Positions 45,101 to 54,477 of a DNA stretch of 64,000 nt are shown here, one piece after another. The stretch spans positions 310,001-374,000 of the forward strand of contig NZ_JAUDRH010000004.1 of assembly GCF_030381805.1 (NCBI RefSeq), in the 5' to 3' direction. The position numbers and the translations under genes were made by a program. How positions within the stretch are numbered: the first letter of the stretch is position 1; every line of letters begins with the position of its first letter. Origin of the DNA: Chlorogloeopsis sp. ULAP01. Lineage in GTDB: Bacteria; Cyanobacteriota; Cyanobacteriia; Cyanobacteriales; Nostocaceae. The notes below the pieces were generated by a model. It ran no database searches, was not told the DNA's origin, and saw nothing but the letters and a program-made list of their open reading frames with translations.

Positions 45101-46066
45101 CTATTTTTTGTGCTTTAAATACCCATATTTCCAAAGATAAAAAGGACTAACTAAACTACTTAATAATAGTTGCATTTCACAATCTATTACTAAATCATTA
45201 TTCAATTTCCAGCCATACTTAATCAGATGAAAAATAAGTTTTCGTAAGTCATTAAACATATAAGCTAAATATAAGAGTAATTTCATTTGAGGTCTTATAT
45301 TCAGCATCCGAGTTACATGACGACTAAGTCCAATTCCACGGAAAAAGGGTATTAAATATTCCTTTGTTAAGCGAAATCTAGGAATTTTATGATAGATTTC
45401 CATTGCTGGATTATACCAAATTTCCCATCCGAATTTTTGGATATAAGACAACATCTCTAAGTCTTCGCTGGTAAGCATATTACCTACTACTCTACCAGTT
45501 AAAATAGGTTGATTAGGTACACTATCTAGCCAAGCTTGACGACGCACAACCAGTCCAGCAGAAGGGGGTAATAATTTTTTATGGGCTTTATACAGCAGAG
45601 GTAAGCTTCCTCGTTCTGTAATTGCTAAAAATGGAGCAATTCTCTCAAAATTTTCTGGTGGTTCTACTTCCCACTCAGGATGAATTTGGCTAGCATAAGC
45701 GCCTGTTTGGGGATGTTGTTTACCAAAAGCATAAGCAGCTGATACCCAAGTGGGTGTAGGATAATTATCATCATCTAGAAAACCTATAAATTGACCTTTA
45801 GCTTCCATAACTGCTCGTTTGCGTGCATATGCTGCTCCCTGTTTCTCTTCAAAAGAATACTTTAAAGGATAAGAACACTGCCAATTTTCTTGATAAGCTT
45901 GAATAACTTGAGATGTATTATCAGTACTATTATTGTCTACAACAATAATTTCCCAAGATAAATTTTCGGTATTAATTTGATTTCGTAGACATTCTAATAG
46001 TTTTGGTAGACGATTTGCTCCGTTATAAGTTGGGATTGCGACAGTAAATTCAAGACAATTATTCAT
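45101..46066 (-). CDS. hpsE: Glycosyltransferase family 2, HpsE-like
   Basis: A 321-residue GT2 enzyme: F-T-V-A-I-P-T-Y-N-G-A-N-R-L-P-K, V-V-D-N-N-S-T-D and F-L-D-D-D-N as the metal site. The ATG at 46066 is preferred over a TTG three codons upstream. It matches the HpsE-type transferase that, in Nostoc hormogonia, is needed for polysaccharide secretion and gliding. It lies between pseudopilin genes on the same strand, as in known hps loci. Symbol given by similarity and context; paralogues exist. Confidence 0.75.
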   Translation of the reverse strand: MNNCLEFTVAIPTYNGANRLPKLLECLRNQINTENLSWEIIVVDNNSTDNTSQVIQAYQENWQCSYPLKYSFEEKQGAAYARKRAVMEAKGQFIGFLDDDNYPTPTWVSAAYAFGKQHPQTGAYASQIHPEWEVEPPENFERIAPFLAITERGSLPLLYKAHKKLLPPSAGLVVRRQAWLDSVPNQPILTGRVVGNMLTSEDLEMLSYIQKFGWEIWYNPAMEIYHKIPRFRLTKEYLIPFFRGIGLSRHVTRMLNIRPQMKLLLYLAYMFNDLRKLIFHLIKYGWKLNNDLVIDCEMQLLLSSLVSPFYLWKYGYLKHKK

Positions 46067-46075
46067 AATGCACAA

Positions 46076-46375
46076 AATAAATTTTTATTAGAGTTCTTAA
46101 CACAGCTAATAATAGATATTGAGTATCAAGTAGGTAGACTAATATCTTGCACCCTTTGATTGAAAGAGCTAGAGGCTCTAGTTCTCGTTACCAGGTTCAA
46201 CCTGGTAACGAGGGTTTGTGGGCTGCCGCCTCCAGAATATTGGGATTGGTTCAAGATGTGAATTAACAAATTTATAAAAGTGAAAAATGCTCCTCATGTT
46301 TCAATTTTGCTATCAATAAGCAGTTAAATGTACCGCATTTTTACTGTTTTTATTTTTGGTAAAAATAAAATTTAT
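46076..46375. repeat. Intergenic region with perfect palindrome
   Basis: 300 bases without a gene. At 46162-46213, AGAGGCTCTAG is followed by a 25-base perfect palindrome (46186-46210; arms CGTTACCAGGTT and AACCTGGTAACG around a central C). The same text recurs at 54034-54083. The rest is AT-rich. Confidence 0.7.
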
Positions 46376-47101
46376 TTAATTGCAATCAGTATCTTTTGCG
46401 GTTAACATTGAGCCTAAGAGAGTTTTGACAATCACGCATCGCTTAGTTGCGCTAGCTTCTGTTGTACTTCCCGCTTTGGGTACAGTTACTACAATTTTTA
46501 AACCAGGTGCAAGATCTGGATCTGTAGATCCAGCTGGTGGAGAACCAAAGTTGGCGTTTGGCAGAGCACCCATGTAGTCAAAGGTAATTTTTGTTGGAGT
46601 AGTTAAGTTGTAGCCTACGGAAGCACCGGCAGTGTTCTCAGAACTGAGATTTGCACCCAGTAGTAATTTCTTTGAATCGAATCCCACGCCTGAACCTAAC
46701 GGCTTTGGGCTGGTTTCAGCAGCAGTTACATTGGAACCATCAGGTTTTTTAGTCGGATAAATAGCAACCTCGACAGCTTTGGTTGTATTATTTGTGCTAA
46801 AACTAACGCTGTAGCTACGTTTTGTCTTTTTAGCTTCTCGTTGGGCTTCTTGTAAAGCAGCTAAAACCAAGTCGTTAGCCTTATTAACCTGCTGGCGATT
46901 TACAAACCCTAGCCAGCTAGGAGCTACTATAGCTGATAAAATTCCTATCATTAGTACTACTACTACTATTTCTAGCAAACTAAAACCAGCATCTTGGTGA
47001 TTGTATCCAGATGCAAAACTTCGTAGCTTGCTTTTTGCATTTCTGCTGTGAATCTGAAATAACTTGACATTCAGCTTCTTTATTATGTAATCAGCAGCCA
47101 T
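46376..47101 (-). CDS. Prepilin-like pseudopilin, HpsD-like position
   Basis: A 241-residue pseudopilin with a long leader (38 residues), cut site G39|F40, Glu44 and the helix I-V-V-V-V-L-M-I-G-I-L-S-A-I. The mature body begins P-S-W-L-G-F-V-N and ends in Cys-containing strands (R-C-V-I-V-K, D-T-D-C-N) that may form a disulphide. It starts 26 bases after the HpsC-like gene, so both are cotranscribed. The helix and the following P-S-W are shared with the pseudopilin at 44407-44976. Confidence 0.85.
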   Translation of the reverse strand: MAADYIIKKLNVKLFQIHSRNAKSKLRSFASGYNHQDAGFSLLEIVVVVLMIGILSAIVAPSWLGFVNRQQVNKANDLVLAALQEAQREAKKTKRSYSVSFSTNNTTKAVEVAIYPTKKPDGSNVTAAETSPKPLGSGVGFDSKKLLLGANLSSENTAGASVGYNLTTPTKITFDYMGALPNANFGSPPAGSTDPDLAPGLKIVVTVPKAGSTTEASATKRCVIVKTLLGSMLTAKDTDCN

Positions 47102-47126
47102 TGCTTGCTCCTCCGATTTACAGCAT

Positions 47127-48104
47127 TTACCTAAATAAAAATCCCCGCCCTTGAACTCTCACACTTGTTGTGGGGAAATAAGTTTTTTTACCAGCATTGT
47201 ATTTGATTTTATTTACATCGCTTTCGATACGAGCTAGTGCATTACCTCGGATGAATACTTGTGCTGTTGTGTTGGCTCTATCTACGCAAACATAAAACCC
47301 TGTGATATTATTTGCTGGTGCTATTTTTGACCACGTAATTGGAGGCTTTGCTGATGGTAAGTCAGGAGGGCAAGTTGCATCTGGTCGTGTTGCCGTATCT
47401 GTGCTTTGATCTACATAGTCAATCAGAACTGTGGCATCAGTAGTATAATTTACAGACGCTTTTTTCTTCCATTTGTTCATCCCTTGCTCTAAACTGTCAG
47501 CCTCTTCAAACTGCTCTTCAAAGGGAGCAAAACCTGGACTAGGGCAGTTATCAGTATTTACATACTTAGCATCATATCCTGTACAACTTACACCACCACT
47601 TGTAGCTTGTACACCATCTTTAATTTGCCATCTAGCAATGCGAGCAGCTTTTGACCAAGTAGCATTACTATCTTTGATTAAATAGTAAACAACTAATGAG
47701 TAAACAAAAGTATCATCTTTTGAATTATCGGTTGCTGCTACTACATTACTAACTAATTCTCGCTTCCAAAAAACTAGTAATGGTAACTTCTGTGCGTCAC
47801 TTGGATAACGTAATTGATATTTTATTGCCTCAATACCGGCAGCATCATAGATATACACAGCCTGCTGTAAATCACGGGAAATATAATTGAGTGCAGTTTG
47901 AATTTCTTGCTCTGAACTGGCTTTAGCTTGCTCCTGTCTGTCTGTACCCATCACATTAATCATGAAGCCTAATAATGGTGTGATGATTAAAACTGCGAGT
48001 ATTAAAGCTACTAACAGTTCAATGAAAGTAAAACCACCGGATTTTTGAATGAATTTAGAGCTTTTGATTTGGCTCTTAAGTATAAATTGGAGTGTCTTCA
48101 TCAT
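47127..48104 (-). CDS. hpsC: Pseudopilin HpsC-like
   Basis: A 325-residue prepilin-like protein: cut site G24|F25, Glu29 (G-F-T-F-I-E), helix A-L-I-L-A-V-L-I-I-T-P-L-L-G-F-M. The long mature domain (E-I-Q-T-A-L-N-Y-I-S-R-D-L-Q-Q-A-V-Y) resembles PulJ/GspJ-type minor pseudopilins. In Nostoc the HpsB-C-D group resembles a type II secretion pseudopilin set used for polysaccharide release. The symbol rests on this pattern and order. Confidence 0.78.
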   Translation of the reverse strand: MMKTLQFILKSQIKSSKFIQKSGGFTFIELLVALILAVLIITPLLGFMINVMGTDRQEQAKASSEQEIQTALNYISRDLQQAVYIYDAAGIEAIKYQLRYPSDAQKLPLLVFWKRELVSNVVAATDNSKDDTFVYSLVVYYLIKDSNATWSKAARIARWQIKDGVQATSGGVSCTGYDAKYVNTDNCPSPGFAPFEEQFEEADSLEQGMNKWKKKASVNYTTDATVLIDYVDQSTDTATRPDATCPPDLPSAKPPITWSKIAPANNITGFYVCVDRANTTAQVFIRGNALARIESDVNKIKYNAGKKTYFPTTSVRVQGRGFLFR

Positions 48105-48427
48105 GGGGTTATCCTTTTACTGAAGATGCACCGCTTGCACATTATCAGTTGTTTCAATTTTCTAAAGGGGCAAAAAGTTTGTAGAGGGATAAATCCCTCA
48201 CTACAAAAAAGTTTTCCAATTTTCTAAAGAGGGAAAAAGTTTGTAGTCAGGATTTTAGTCCTAAAATTTATTTTCAGGAGGGATAAACCCCTTATACCAT
48301 TTCACTTTTTGAGTGATTCATATTCAATCCCTCCCAACCTCCCCTTAGTAAGGGGAGATACCGTAGGCGGTGGGGTACATCCATATCAGCCTTTTCGTGA
48401 AATAGTATTACTACAAACAAGGGCTAA
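48105..48427. repeat. Intergenic region with tandem and hairpin repeats
   Basis: No gene. AATTTTCTAAAGGGG and AATTTTCTAAAGAGG, each followed by AAAAAGTTTGTAG, start two tandem units 59 bases apart (48157 and 48216). GAGGGATAAATCCCTC with CACTACAAA is shared with 59044-59068 (GGGCTAAAGCCCTCACTACAAA). A third hairpin, CCTCCCAACCTCCCCTTAGTAAGGGGAG, lies at 48331-48358. Confidence 0.6.
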
Positions 48428-49159
48428 TTATTGACAGTTTTGATTGTTTCCATCTTTGTCAGGCGCTAAACCAAGACGCCTACATAAAGCCTGGAATGTA
48501 GTGGTAATATTGCCAATATCTGCTGTTTTTTCTATTGCTGGTGCTTGCTTATTACCTATACTGCCAGTAACAGTTGTTGCTGTTTTTTTGGTGGAACTTT
48601 CAGTACTAGTTAGGAGAGGTTTATCAAAATCAACATCTGACCGATAAACTCGAATTGCTAGACGATAACCTTCATCGGCTCCACTTCCTTTAACTAGAAT
48701 TTGACGAGCTTGAATGTAAAACTCTTCAGATGGGCTATCTGGGCTTTTTGTACAACCTGTCTCACTGGTATGGCAAATCATGCCATCTTTTTTCAAGAGA
48801 TACAAATCACTATCATCCTTTGTATCAGGAACTGGCATTGTTGTGAGACTAATTAAATTATCTTCCAGACTTCTCGGAGCATCTTTGGTTGCTGGATCTA
48901 ATTTAATTTTGTTGTCGTCACTGTATTCACCAGGTGCTTTAATTGACTTGGTTCTAACACCATCAATGAACGTAGTTGCAGCTTGATTTGCTTTTTCTAT
49001 CCGTCGAGATTGGACACGGATAGATGCTGACATAACAAGGACTGGGGATATAGCTGCCAATAAAATGGCAACTACAATGATCGCTAAAAGTGACTCAATA
49101 ATCGTAAAACCAGAATCACTGGAAGATGAAGTTTCTTGCTGTGGTTTGCGTTTAATCAT
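48428..49159 (-). CDS. hpsB: Pseudopilin HpsB-like
   Basis: A 243-residue prepilin-like protein: short leader, cut site G17|F18, Glu22 (G-F-T-I-I-E), helix L-L-A-I-I-V-V-A-I-L-L-A-A-I. The following R-V-Q-S-R-R-I-E-K-A-N-Q-A-A-T-T-F-I-D-G-V is typical of this family. The C-terminal part is Ser/Thr/Lys-rich. It starts 23 bases after HpsA ends, in the hpsA-hpsB order known from Nostoc. Confidence 0.82.
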   Translation of the reverse strand: MIKRKPQQETSSSSDSGFTIIESLLAIIVVAILLAAISPVLVMSASIRVQSRRIEKANQAATTFIDGVRTKSIKAPGEYSDDNKIKLDPATKDAPRSLEDNLISLTTMPVPDTKDDSDLYLLKKDGMICHTSETGCTKSPDSPSEEFYIQARQILVKGSGADEGYRLAIRVYRSDVDFDKPLLTSTESSTKKTATTVTGSIGNKQAPAIEKTADIGNITTTFQALCRRLGLAPDKDGNNQNCQ

Positions 49160-49182
49160 GACTTATCACCAGCTTCTGTGTT

Positions 49183-52100
49183 TTATGATTTGCACATCGA
49201 AGGACGCTGATCTTGAGGTATGGCAAATTTAGTCTTGTCAGCGCTATTTTTAGCACATAACAATGTCTCAACCCATTTGTCATCTCTACCGACTTCGCGG
49301 AAATATTCATCCGGTAACTCAGGTGGTGTAAGTACCAGTTTGCTAGCAAATAAGTCAGGAGCCTGAGACAGCAGTGCTACATCATAACCCCATTGTCTTT
49401 TCGGAGGAAGGAAGCCAGTTCCTCTACCAGCATCAATATCAATGCGGTAATTATCAGCAGCTGCTCCATTATAGGGGCCTGTGGCGTAGGCGCTCTTTTT
49501 GACTTGCATGAAAGAACCGCTAATTATAGCTCTCCTGCTAGTGTTAGGAGGTTGCCAGTTTTCTATAAAGCGGACAAAGTTGTGCAAACCGCCGTTGTCT
49601 TCTGTCGGACGGGCTGGGCTATCTCCAGCAGCAACAATTAAGTTGAAAGTAGTGTCAGCACCTGCTGCTTGTAGCCATCCTCTGGTATCTTGTCTACCTG
49701 TACCTTCACCACCAATTTTGGTAGTATTGTTGGGATCAGAAGGCGTGGCGAAAGGTTGCTTAATTTGCAAGATTGGTGTGAGTGCCGAGATATAGCCACC
49801 ACTTACAGTTGGCCTTAGCCAAGGCATAGATATGCCGTTAGGTGGGGGCATGAGATCTGAACCAGGATTTTCAAAATCGAAGATTTGGACTTTCCCACTT
49901 TTATTTACACCTAAAACTTTAAGTGGAGAGACTATGTTTCCTGTACTTAAATCTCTAACTAAGGCTATTCTGCGGGGAGCATTATCATCGAAACATTTTG
50001 GTCCTTGATTATTTTCCTGTCCAAACGCCTCTGGATCATCGAAGATATATCCGGTTTTAATCCTACTGTTTCCAGGATCTCCATTTTTGCCTACAATCTT
50101 GTCATTGAGATAGGTATTACCTCCACCGTTGTCACTACAGGATGTCTGAATAGTCCAGTTTTTAGGATCGCTACAATACTGTTCTACGTTAACTTGCTGG
50201 GCGTTACCTCCTTTTCCTACTGTTCCTTGTCCATTGCTGACATTGCTGACAGGACAAACTTCTGTCAAATATGAACCTGGTATTGTCCTAAAAACAATGG
50301 GTGTAACAAAGTTATTTAAATAGGAACTGGAATAGCTGGGTTTACCCGTATCGTCATACCATGTAGCTTGAGTAACAAAGTTATTAAACCTTGAGAAACC
50401 AGATGGTACTGAAGCCAGGGGATTTTGACTCCAGTCATAGTCACCCTCATTACGGTATCCCTCTTTAAAAGTTCCAGAAATTAAGGTAACAGAATCTGCT
50501 AACACAGTAGCAGGTCGCCATTCATCACCAATGGTGCAACTGGGTAATCTGGGATCGCTCTTACGACAAGCAAAGTTGGGATTGAGCGTAGTGCGATCGC
50601 TGTAGAACTTATTAGTAGTCCAATCCCCGTCGAGTTTTTGTGTAAACTCTTGTTGTTCGTTACCAGCAGAGTCTTGATGACGATTGAAGTTACCTTTTAC
50701 ATACACAGGCAAATTGGTAGCTAAAATCAATCCTTTCTCTACATCTCGGTAAGTTGGTGTACGCCCCAGTTTGTCACCCTCTACTAGCATAATGGCGTTA
50801 GCACGACGGGTAGGATCAAGTCTAAAGTCCACAGAACTGACTAGCTTGTTTGCCTCTGTTGGAGTTGAATTACTTGTGGGCAAAGGAAGTGCTGTGATAT
50901 CTGCACTCATATCTGGCAAAGCATCATCACGAGTTGCATAGATAATACCGCTATTGGGTAGTAAGTATTCTTGGGATGGGGTAGCTCCACCAATGGTTTT
51001 TTTGCGAAGGAGATCAAGGTTTAGGACAGTGGCGCGAATTTCTAGCGGTTGTCTATCTATGACATCACGATTATAGTTATCGCTTGGTAAAACATTATTG
51101 TTAGTCCCACTGTTACCTTGAACTTCCCTTGGATCTAATAAGGATATTTCCCTAATAGCACCATGATCCATGACAGCATTTGTAGGGCTAAGACTGCCAT
51201 CTAAAATTTGCAGGGCGCAAATCTGAGCATCTATCGCAGACTGCTCTGATAAAGTACGATTTGTTGCTGCTTTTGCTAATGCTCTTGCCAGTAGTCCATC
51301 ATCTATTAAACGACCATTTGGATACCTTAATTGAGATTGATACGTTAGCACAGTCGAATAATCGGTGACAGTCTTGGTAGGTGCGGGGTAAACTATGCCG
51401 TTGTTGGATTTACCATTAGCATCCTTCTGAATACCATTAGCATTAGGTAGTATGTCTATATTCTTAGCCGTAGTGCTATTAGACGGAACATAAAAACTAC
51501 TCACACACGCTATCGGTTTTGGCGCTTGCGGGCTGTAATTAGCAGATTTGTAGTGATAAACTGCTGTAGCCCGCATTTGCAAGCGAGGAACGTTGGTACT
51601 AGAAGGTTCTGCCCATGTATATGTGAGGGATGCTATGTTATTAGAATTACCTGCACCCATGTAAGCATACATCCAATATGGCTGGATAGTTTTTTTAGTT
51701 GGTGCTGTACCTGGAACTGGCATCGTATCCGGCCAAATAGTTGTGGTAGTGTTATCAAAACTACTAGGAGTGCCACCCTGATTTAAATAAATTCCTGCAC
51801 CAGTTATGACTCGTAAACCACCCACAGGTTCTGTAGGATCTGCTGGTTTTTTAGCAGCGTCTAATTCCCAGTCGCCATCTCTTTCTGTAGATCCGACATC
51901 AGCTAATGTCTGCACTAAAGAACGGCGGTTACGAGTTTCATTTGTACTAGCTGGCTGATCCCATTTAATGCCACTTATATCTTGCGTATCTTCAACACCC
52001 GCTCCTACAAACTGCGCTTTATTTTTATCCCACCAGAGTTCAGGTAAGTTGTTACCAACTAGAACTCTGTCACCTAATTCTGCTTCTTTGCCACTATTTT

Positions 52101-53748
52101 TTTTGAGTTCTTTCGGCTCTGTGGCTTTTGGCTCTAGGGATGAACCACTGATATTGAGTGGTAGTGTAGTGTAAGTAGTACCTGTTTTGCCGTCGGTTGG
52201 ATCTGTAGGATAAATCCACTTATCATTAGGACGTAGAGAATCACCACTACCTTGCAACAGTGGGCTAGGATCTGCATCTGTACCATTAAATCCAACTTCT
52301 CCGAAAGGAACACGACGGGTGCGTCTTTTAAAATACAGTTCCAATTGTTGACGGCGAATTGTATTAAGTTCTGCGGTTGTGAAGCTGGATAAGCCTAAAC
52401 TTTTCTTTTTCTTTTCAATACCGTCTTTTACTTCTGATGGATCGCTATCTGCATTGTTAGCCATTTGAGCAGCAACTAGTCTATTGATGCGACTCACATA
52501 GGCTCGATTGTTATAAGCTATGTTTTGAGGACGTGCTGGGGCTGATATAGATCTTACCCATGATACCTCAGGAGGTTTAGTAGTCTTACCTTTGAATAAA
52601 TCAACTTTAGTGTTTGAAGTATTGGGGCCACTATCATCAGATGTAAATCCACGAACTGTCAAATTGCCACCAACTACAATCTTGGCATTTCTAGCTTCAT
52701 AAAAACAGGATTTTAAGGCACTAACTTGATATAACTTGATAGTACCGTGAGTGAGAAAGTTACTATTGGTAAAAATTGCCCCATTTAAATTGAATGCCGC
52801 ACCTGGAGTAACTTCTAAATCATCTTCGTAAACAACAGCGTAGTTATTTGGTGGTATTTGGACGCGATCTTGTTGATACTCTACAGATGCAAAACCTTTA
52901 TTGCCTTTGTACTGCTCATATTTATCTTTATCACCCGCAGCAATAGTGCTATCGTTTTGCGGGTTGGATGTAATTGGTACTGTGGCAGTATAAACAAAAA
53001 AGGATTTCTTTAACTCATTGTTTTGTTTAATCCATCCTGTATTACCTACTAAAACTGCACTCGTATTAGCACCACAGCTTGTATCCAGAGTACCTTGTGC
53101 CATCGGTGGAGTTCTGGCTTCTAAAGGATTTCTGGCACGCTCATATTTATTATCACTACTTACTGAAGGAGTTTTAAAGTAAATCCCATACAGGGTGTAG
53201 CTATCAAATTTCCCGTTGTTATCGGTATCAACGGGGAACCTCCAAGCAGTGTTGAGAGTTTCATTTTGATTTATGGGTGTATCTTCTAGTGGTTGGTCAA
53301 TTTTGCCATTATTATTAATATCAAACCCTAGTTGCAGTGGGGTTTCGTCACCAAAGGTATATTCGTTTAACTTATCTGTCAGAACAGTGTATAAAGCTTC
53401 ATCCGTTGGTGTTGCCCGTGGTAATCGTTTATCTAGAAACAGCTTATTTAATTTAGCTCTACCTCTATCAATTGCTGGAGTTGCAGCACTCAAAACAGCT
53501 TCATTGACACGGACATTGCTGGCGTTTTTAGCACGGTCAAATGACCGGAACATAATAGCAGTTGTGAGGAGAACAACCACTATTGATACCATTGCTACTG
53601 TTGGCAATACAAAACCAGCATTCCTCGTTTCTCTACATCTCCAAATAGTAAAAAAATTACGTAAAAACCGAAAAAATTGTTTTTTTATTTGAGATAAAAA
53701 TCGCTTTTTATTCGCCTTGGCTCGTTGGCGGTTACGAGACATAGCCAT
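49183..53748 (-). CDS. hpsA: Giant hormogonium polysaccharide protein HpsA
   Basis: A 1521-residue protein. A basic start leads to N-A-G-F-V-L-P-T-V-A-M-V and a hydrophobic helix (45-66), like the N-terminus of PilX-type minor pilins, with Pro rather than Glu near the +5 place. Two short Ca2+-type loops follow: D-I-N-N-N-G-K-I-D (143-151) and D-T-D-N-N-G-K-F-D (174-182). The long body is extracellular in character, rich in Asn, Thr, Pro and Asp, with scattered Cys. HpsA is required for polysaccharide and gliding in Nostoc hormogonia; it probably sits at the cell surface with the pseudopilins. First gene of the hps-like run. Confidence 0.85.
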   Translation of the reverse strand: MAMSRNRQRAKANKKRFLSQIKKQFFRFLRNFFTIWRCRETRNAGFVLPTVAMVSIVVVLLTTAIMFRSFDRAKNASNVRVNEAVLSAATPAIDRGRAKLNKLFLDKRLPRATPTDEALYTVLTDKLNEYTFGDETPLQLGFDINNNGKIDQPLEDTPINQNETLNTAWRFPVDTDNNGKFDSYTLYGIYFKTPSVSSDNKYERARNPLEARTPPMAQGTLDTSCGANTSAVLVGNTGWIKQNNELKKSFFVYTATVPITSNPQNDSTIAAGDKDKYEQYKGNKGFASVEYQQDRVQIPPNNYAVVYEDDLEVTPGAAFNLNGAIFTNSNFLTHGTIKLYQVSALKSCFYEARNAKIVVGGNLTVRGFTSDDSGPNTSNTKVDLFKGKTTKPPEVSWVRSISAPARPQNIAYNNRAYVSRINRLVAAQMANNADSDPSEVKDGIEKKKKSLGLSSFTTAELNTIRRQQLELYFKRRTRRVPFGEVGFNGTDADPSPLLQGSGDSLRPNDKWIYPTDPTDGKTGTTYTTLPLNISGSSLEPKATEPKELKKNSGKEAELGDRVLVGNNLPELWWDKNKAQFVGAGVEDTQDISGIKWDQPASTNETRNRRSLVQTLADVGSTERDGDWELDAAKKPADPTEPVGGLRVITGAGIYLNQGGTPSSFDNTTTTIWPDTMPVPGTAPTKKTIQPYWMYAYMGAGNSNNIASLTYTWAEPSSTNVPRLQMRATAVYHYKSANYSPQAPKPIACVSSFYVPSNSTTAKNIDILPNANGIQKDANGKSNNGIVYPAPTKTVTDYSTVLTYQSQLRYPNGRLIDDGLLARALAKAATNRTLSEQSAIDAQICALQILDGSLSPTNAVMDHGAIREISLLDPREVQGNSGTNNNVLPSDNYNRDVIDRQPLEIRATVLNLDLLRKKTIGGATPSQEYLLPNSGIIYATRDDALPDMSADITALPLPTSNSTPTEANKLVSSVDFRLDPTRRANAIMLVEGDKLGRTPTYRDVEKGLILATNLPVYVKGNFNRHQDSAGNEQQEFTQKLDGDWTTNKFYSDRTTLNPNFACRKSDPRLPSCTIGDEWRPATVLADSVTLISGTFKEGYRNEGDYDWSQNPLASVPSGFSRFNNFVTQATWYDDTGKPSYSSSYLNNFVTPIVFRTIPGSYLTEVCPVSNVSNGQGTVGKGGNAQQVNVEQYCSDPKNWTIQTSCSDNGGGNTYLNDKIVGKNGDPGNSRIKTGYIFDDPEAFGQENNQGPKCFDDNAPRRIALVRDLSTGNIVSPLKVLGVNKSGKVQIFDFENPGSDLMPPPNGISMPWLRPTVSGGYISALTPILQIKQPFATPSDPNNTTKIGGEGTGRQDTRGWLQAAGADTTFNLIVAAGDSPARPTEDNGGLHNFVRFIENWQPPNTSRRAIISGSFMQVKKSAYATGPYNGAAADNYRIDIDAGRGTGFLPPKRQWGYDVALLSQAPDLFASKLVLTPPELPDEYFREVGRDDKWVETLLCAKNSADKTKFAIPQDQRPSMCKS

Positions 53749-54093
53749 GTTCCTATCTAAATGATGTTGTTACCCGAATAGATTTAGGATGCCCATTTTA
53801 AAAAAAAACATATCAACTAGTTGAAAAATTTATATGACTGATTTCTAACTTGAAAAAGGCAGAAGGGACAAATTTTCATTTCTTTTTTGTGAACTCATAC
53901 CAATTTGAAAAAGAAATGCGACAAATAGACATTGTAGAGACGTGCCATGGCGCGTCTCTACATCAGGATGTGTTACAAACATTTTTTGAATCGGTATCAG
54001 CTTATAAATGTCCTGCATAATTTGATTGAGAAGAGAGCCAGAGGCTCTAGTTTTCGTTACCAGGTTCAACCTGGTAACGAGGGTAATGAAAGT
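53749..54093. repeat. Intergenic region with palindrome (second copy)
   Basis: No gene is supported; a 74-codon open frame (53845-54069) is mostly repeat DNA. AGAGGCTCTAG with the 25-base palindrome lies at 54039-54079, as at 46186-46210. GAGACGTGCCATGGCGCGTCTC near 53938-53959 is another near-palindrome. The hpsA promoter probably lies near 53750-53850. Confidence 0.6.
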
Positions 54094-54140
54094 TTAAAAA
54101 AACAAGATCCCCAGCTTTTATGAGAAGTCGGGGATCTGTA
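54094..54140. terminator. Terminator of rpmB
   Basis: GATCCCC (54106-54112) pairs with GGGGATC (54130-54136). On the - strand it is followed by TTGTTTTTTT, a classic intrinsic terminator for rpmB; on the + strand TATTTTTT follows, so it may work both ways. Confidence 0.75.
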
Positions 54141-54162
54141 TATTTTTTGAATTTGAAGCAGT

Positions 54163-54399
54163 TTAGAATTTATTAAGGTTAATCCCAGCTTCTTTTGCCA
54201 TTGCCTGCAACCCTTTTGTTTCAAGGGTTTTGATGGCTTTAGTAGAAAGCTTGAGTCTCACCCAGCGATTACCTTCAGGCCACCATACGCGCTTGCTTTG
54301 CAGGTTGGCGTGTTGAAGGCGCTTGGTGCGACGGTGAGAGTGGGAAATTGCAAAGGCGTTGTTTGCCTTTTTGCCAGTTAGTTGACAGCGACGAGACAT
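54163..54399 (-). CDS. rpmB: 50S ribosomal protein L28
   Basis: A 78-residue basic protein: M-S-R-R-C-Q-L-T-G-K-K-A-N-N-A, S-H-S-H-R-R-T-K-R and V-R-L-K-L-S-T-K-A-I-K-T are diagnostic. The ATG at 54399 is the family start; an open frame 20 codons longer is not used. It lies between htpG and hpsA on the same strand but is closed by its own terminator. Confidence 0.95.
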   Translation of the reverse strand: MSRRCQLTGKKANNAFAISHSHRRTKRLQHANLQSKRVWWPEGNRWVRLKLSTKAIKTLETKGLQAMAKEAGINLNKF

Positions 54400-54477
54400 T
54401 GCTTGAATCTCCAATTTATTTTGACCACGATCTTCTATTTTATTCACATCTGGCGTCAATCGCTCGCTGTAAAATTC

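Noticed and set aside
53273..53692. A 139-codon open frame antisense to hpsA
   Set aside because: It lies wholly inside the conserved start of hpsA on the other strand; its Leu/Ser-rich composition is what antisense of such codons gives.
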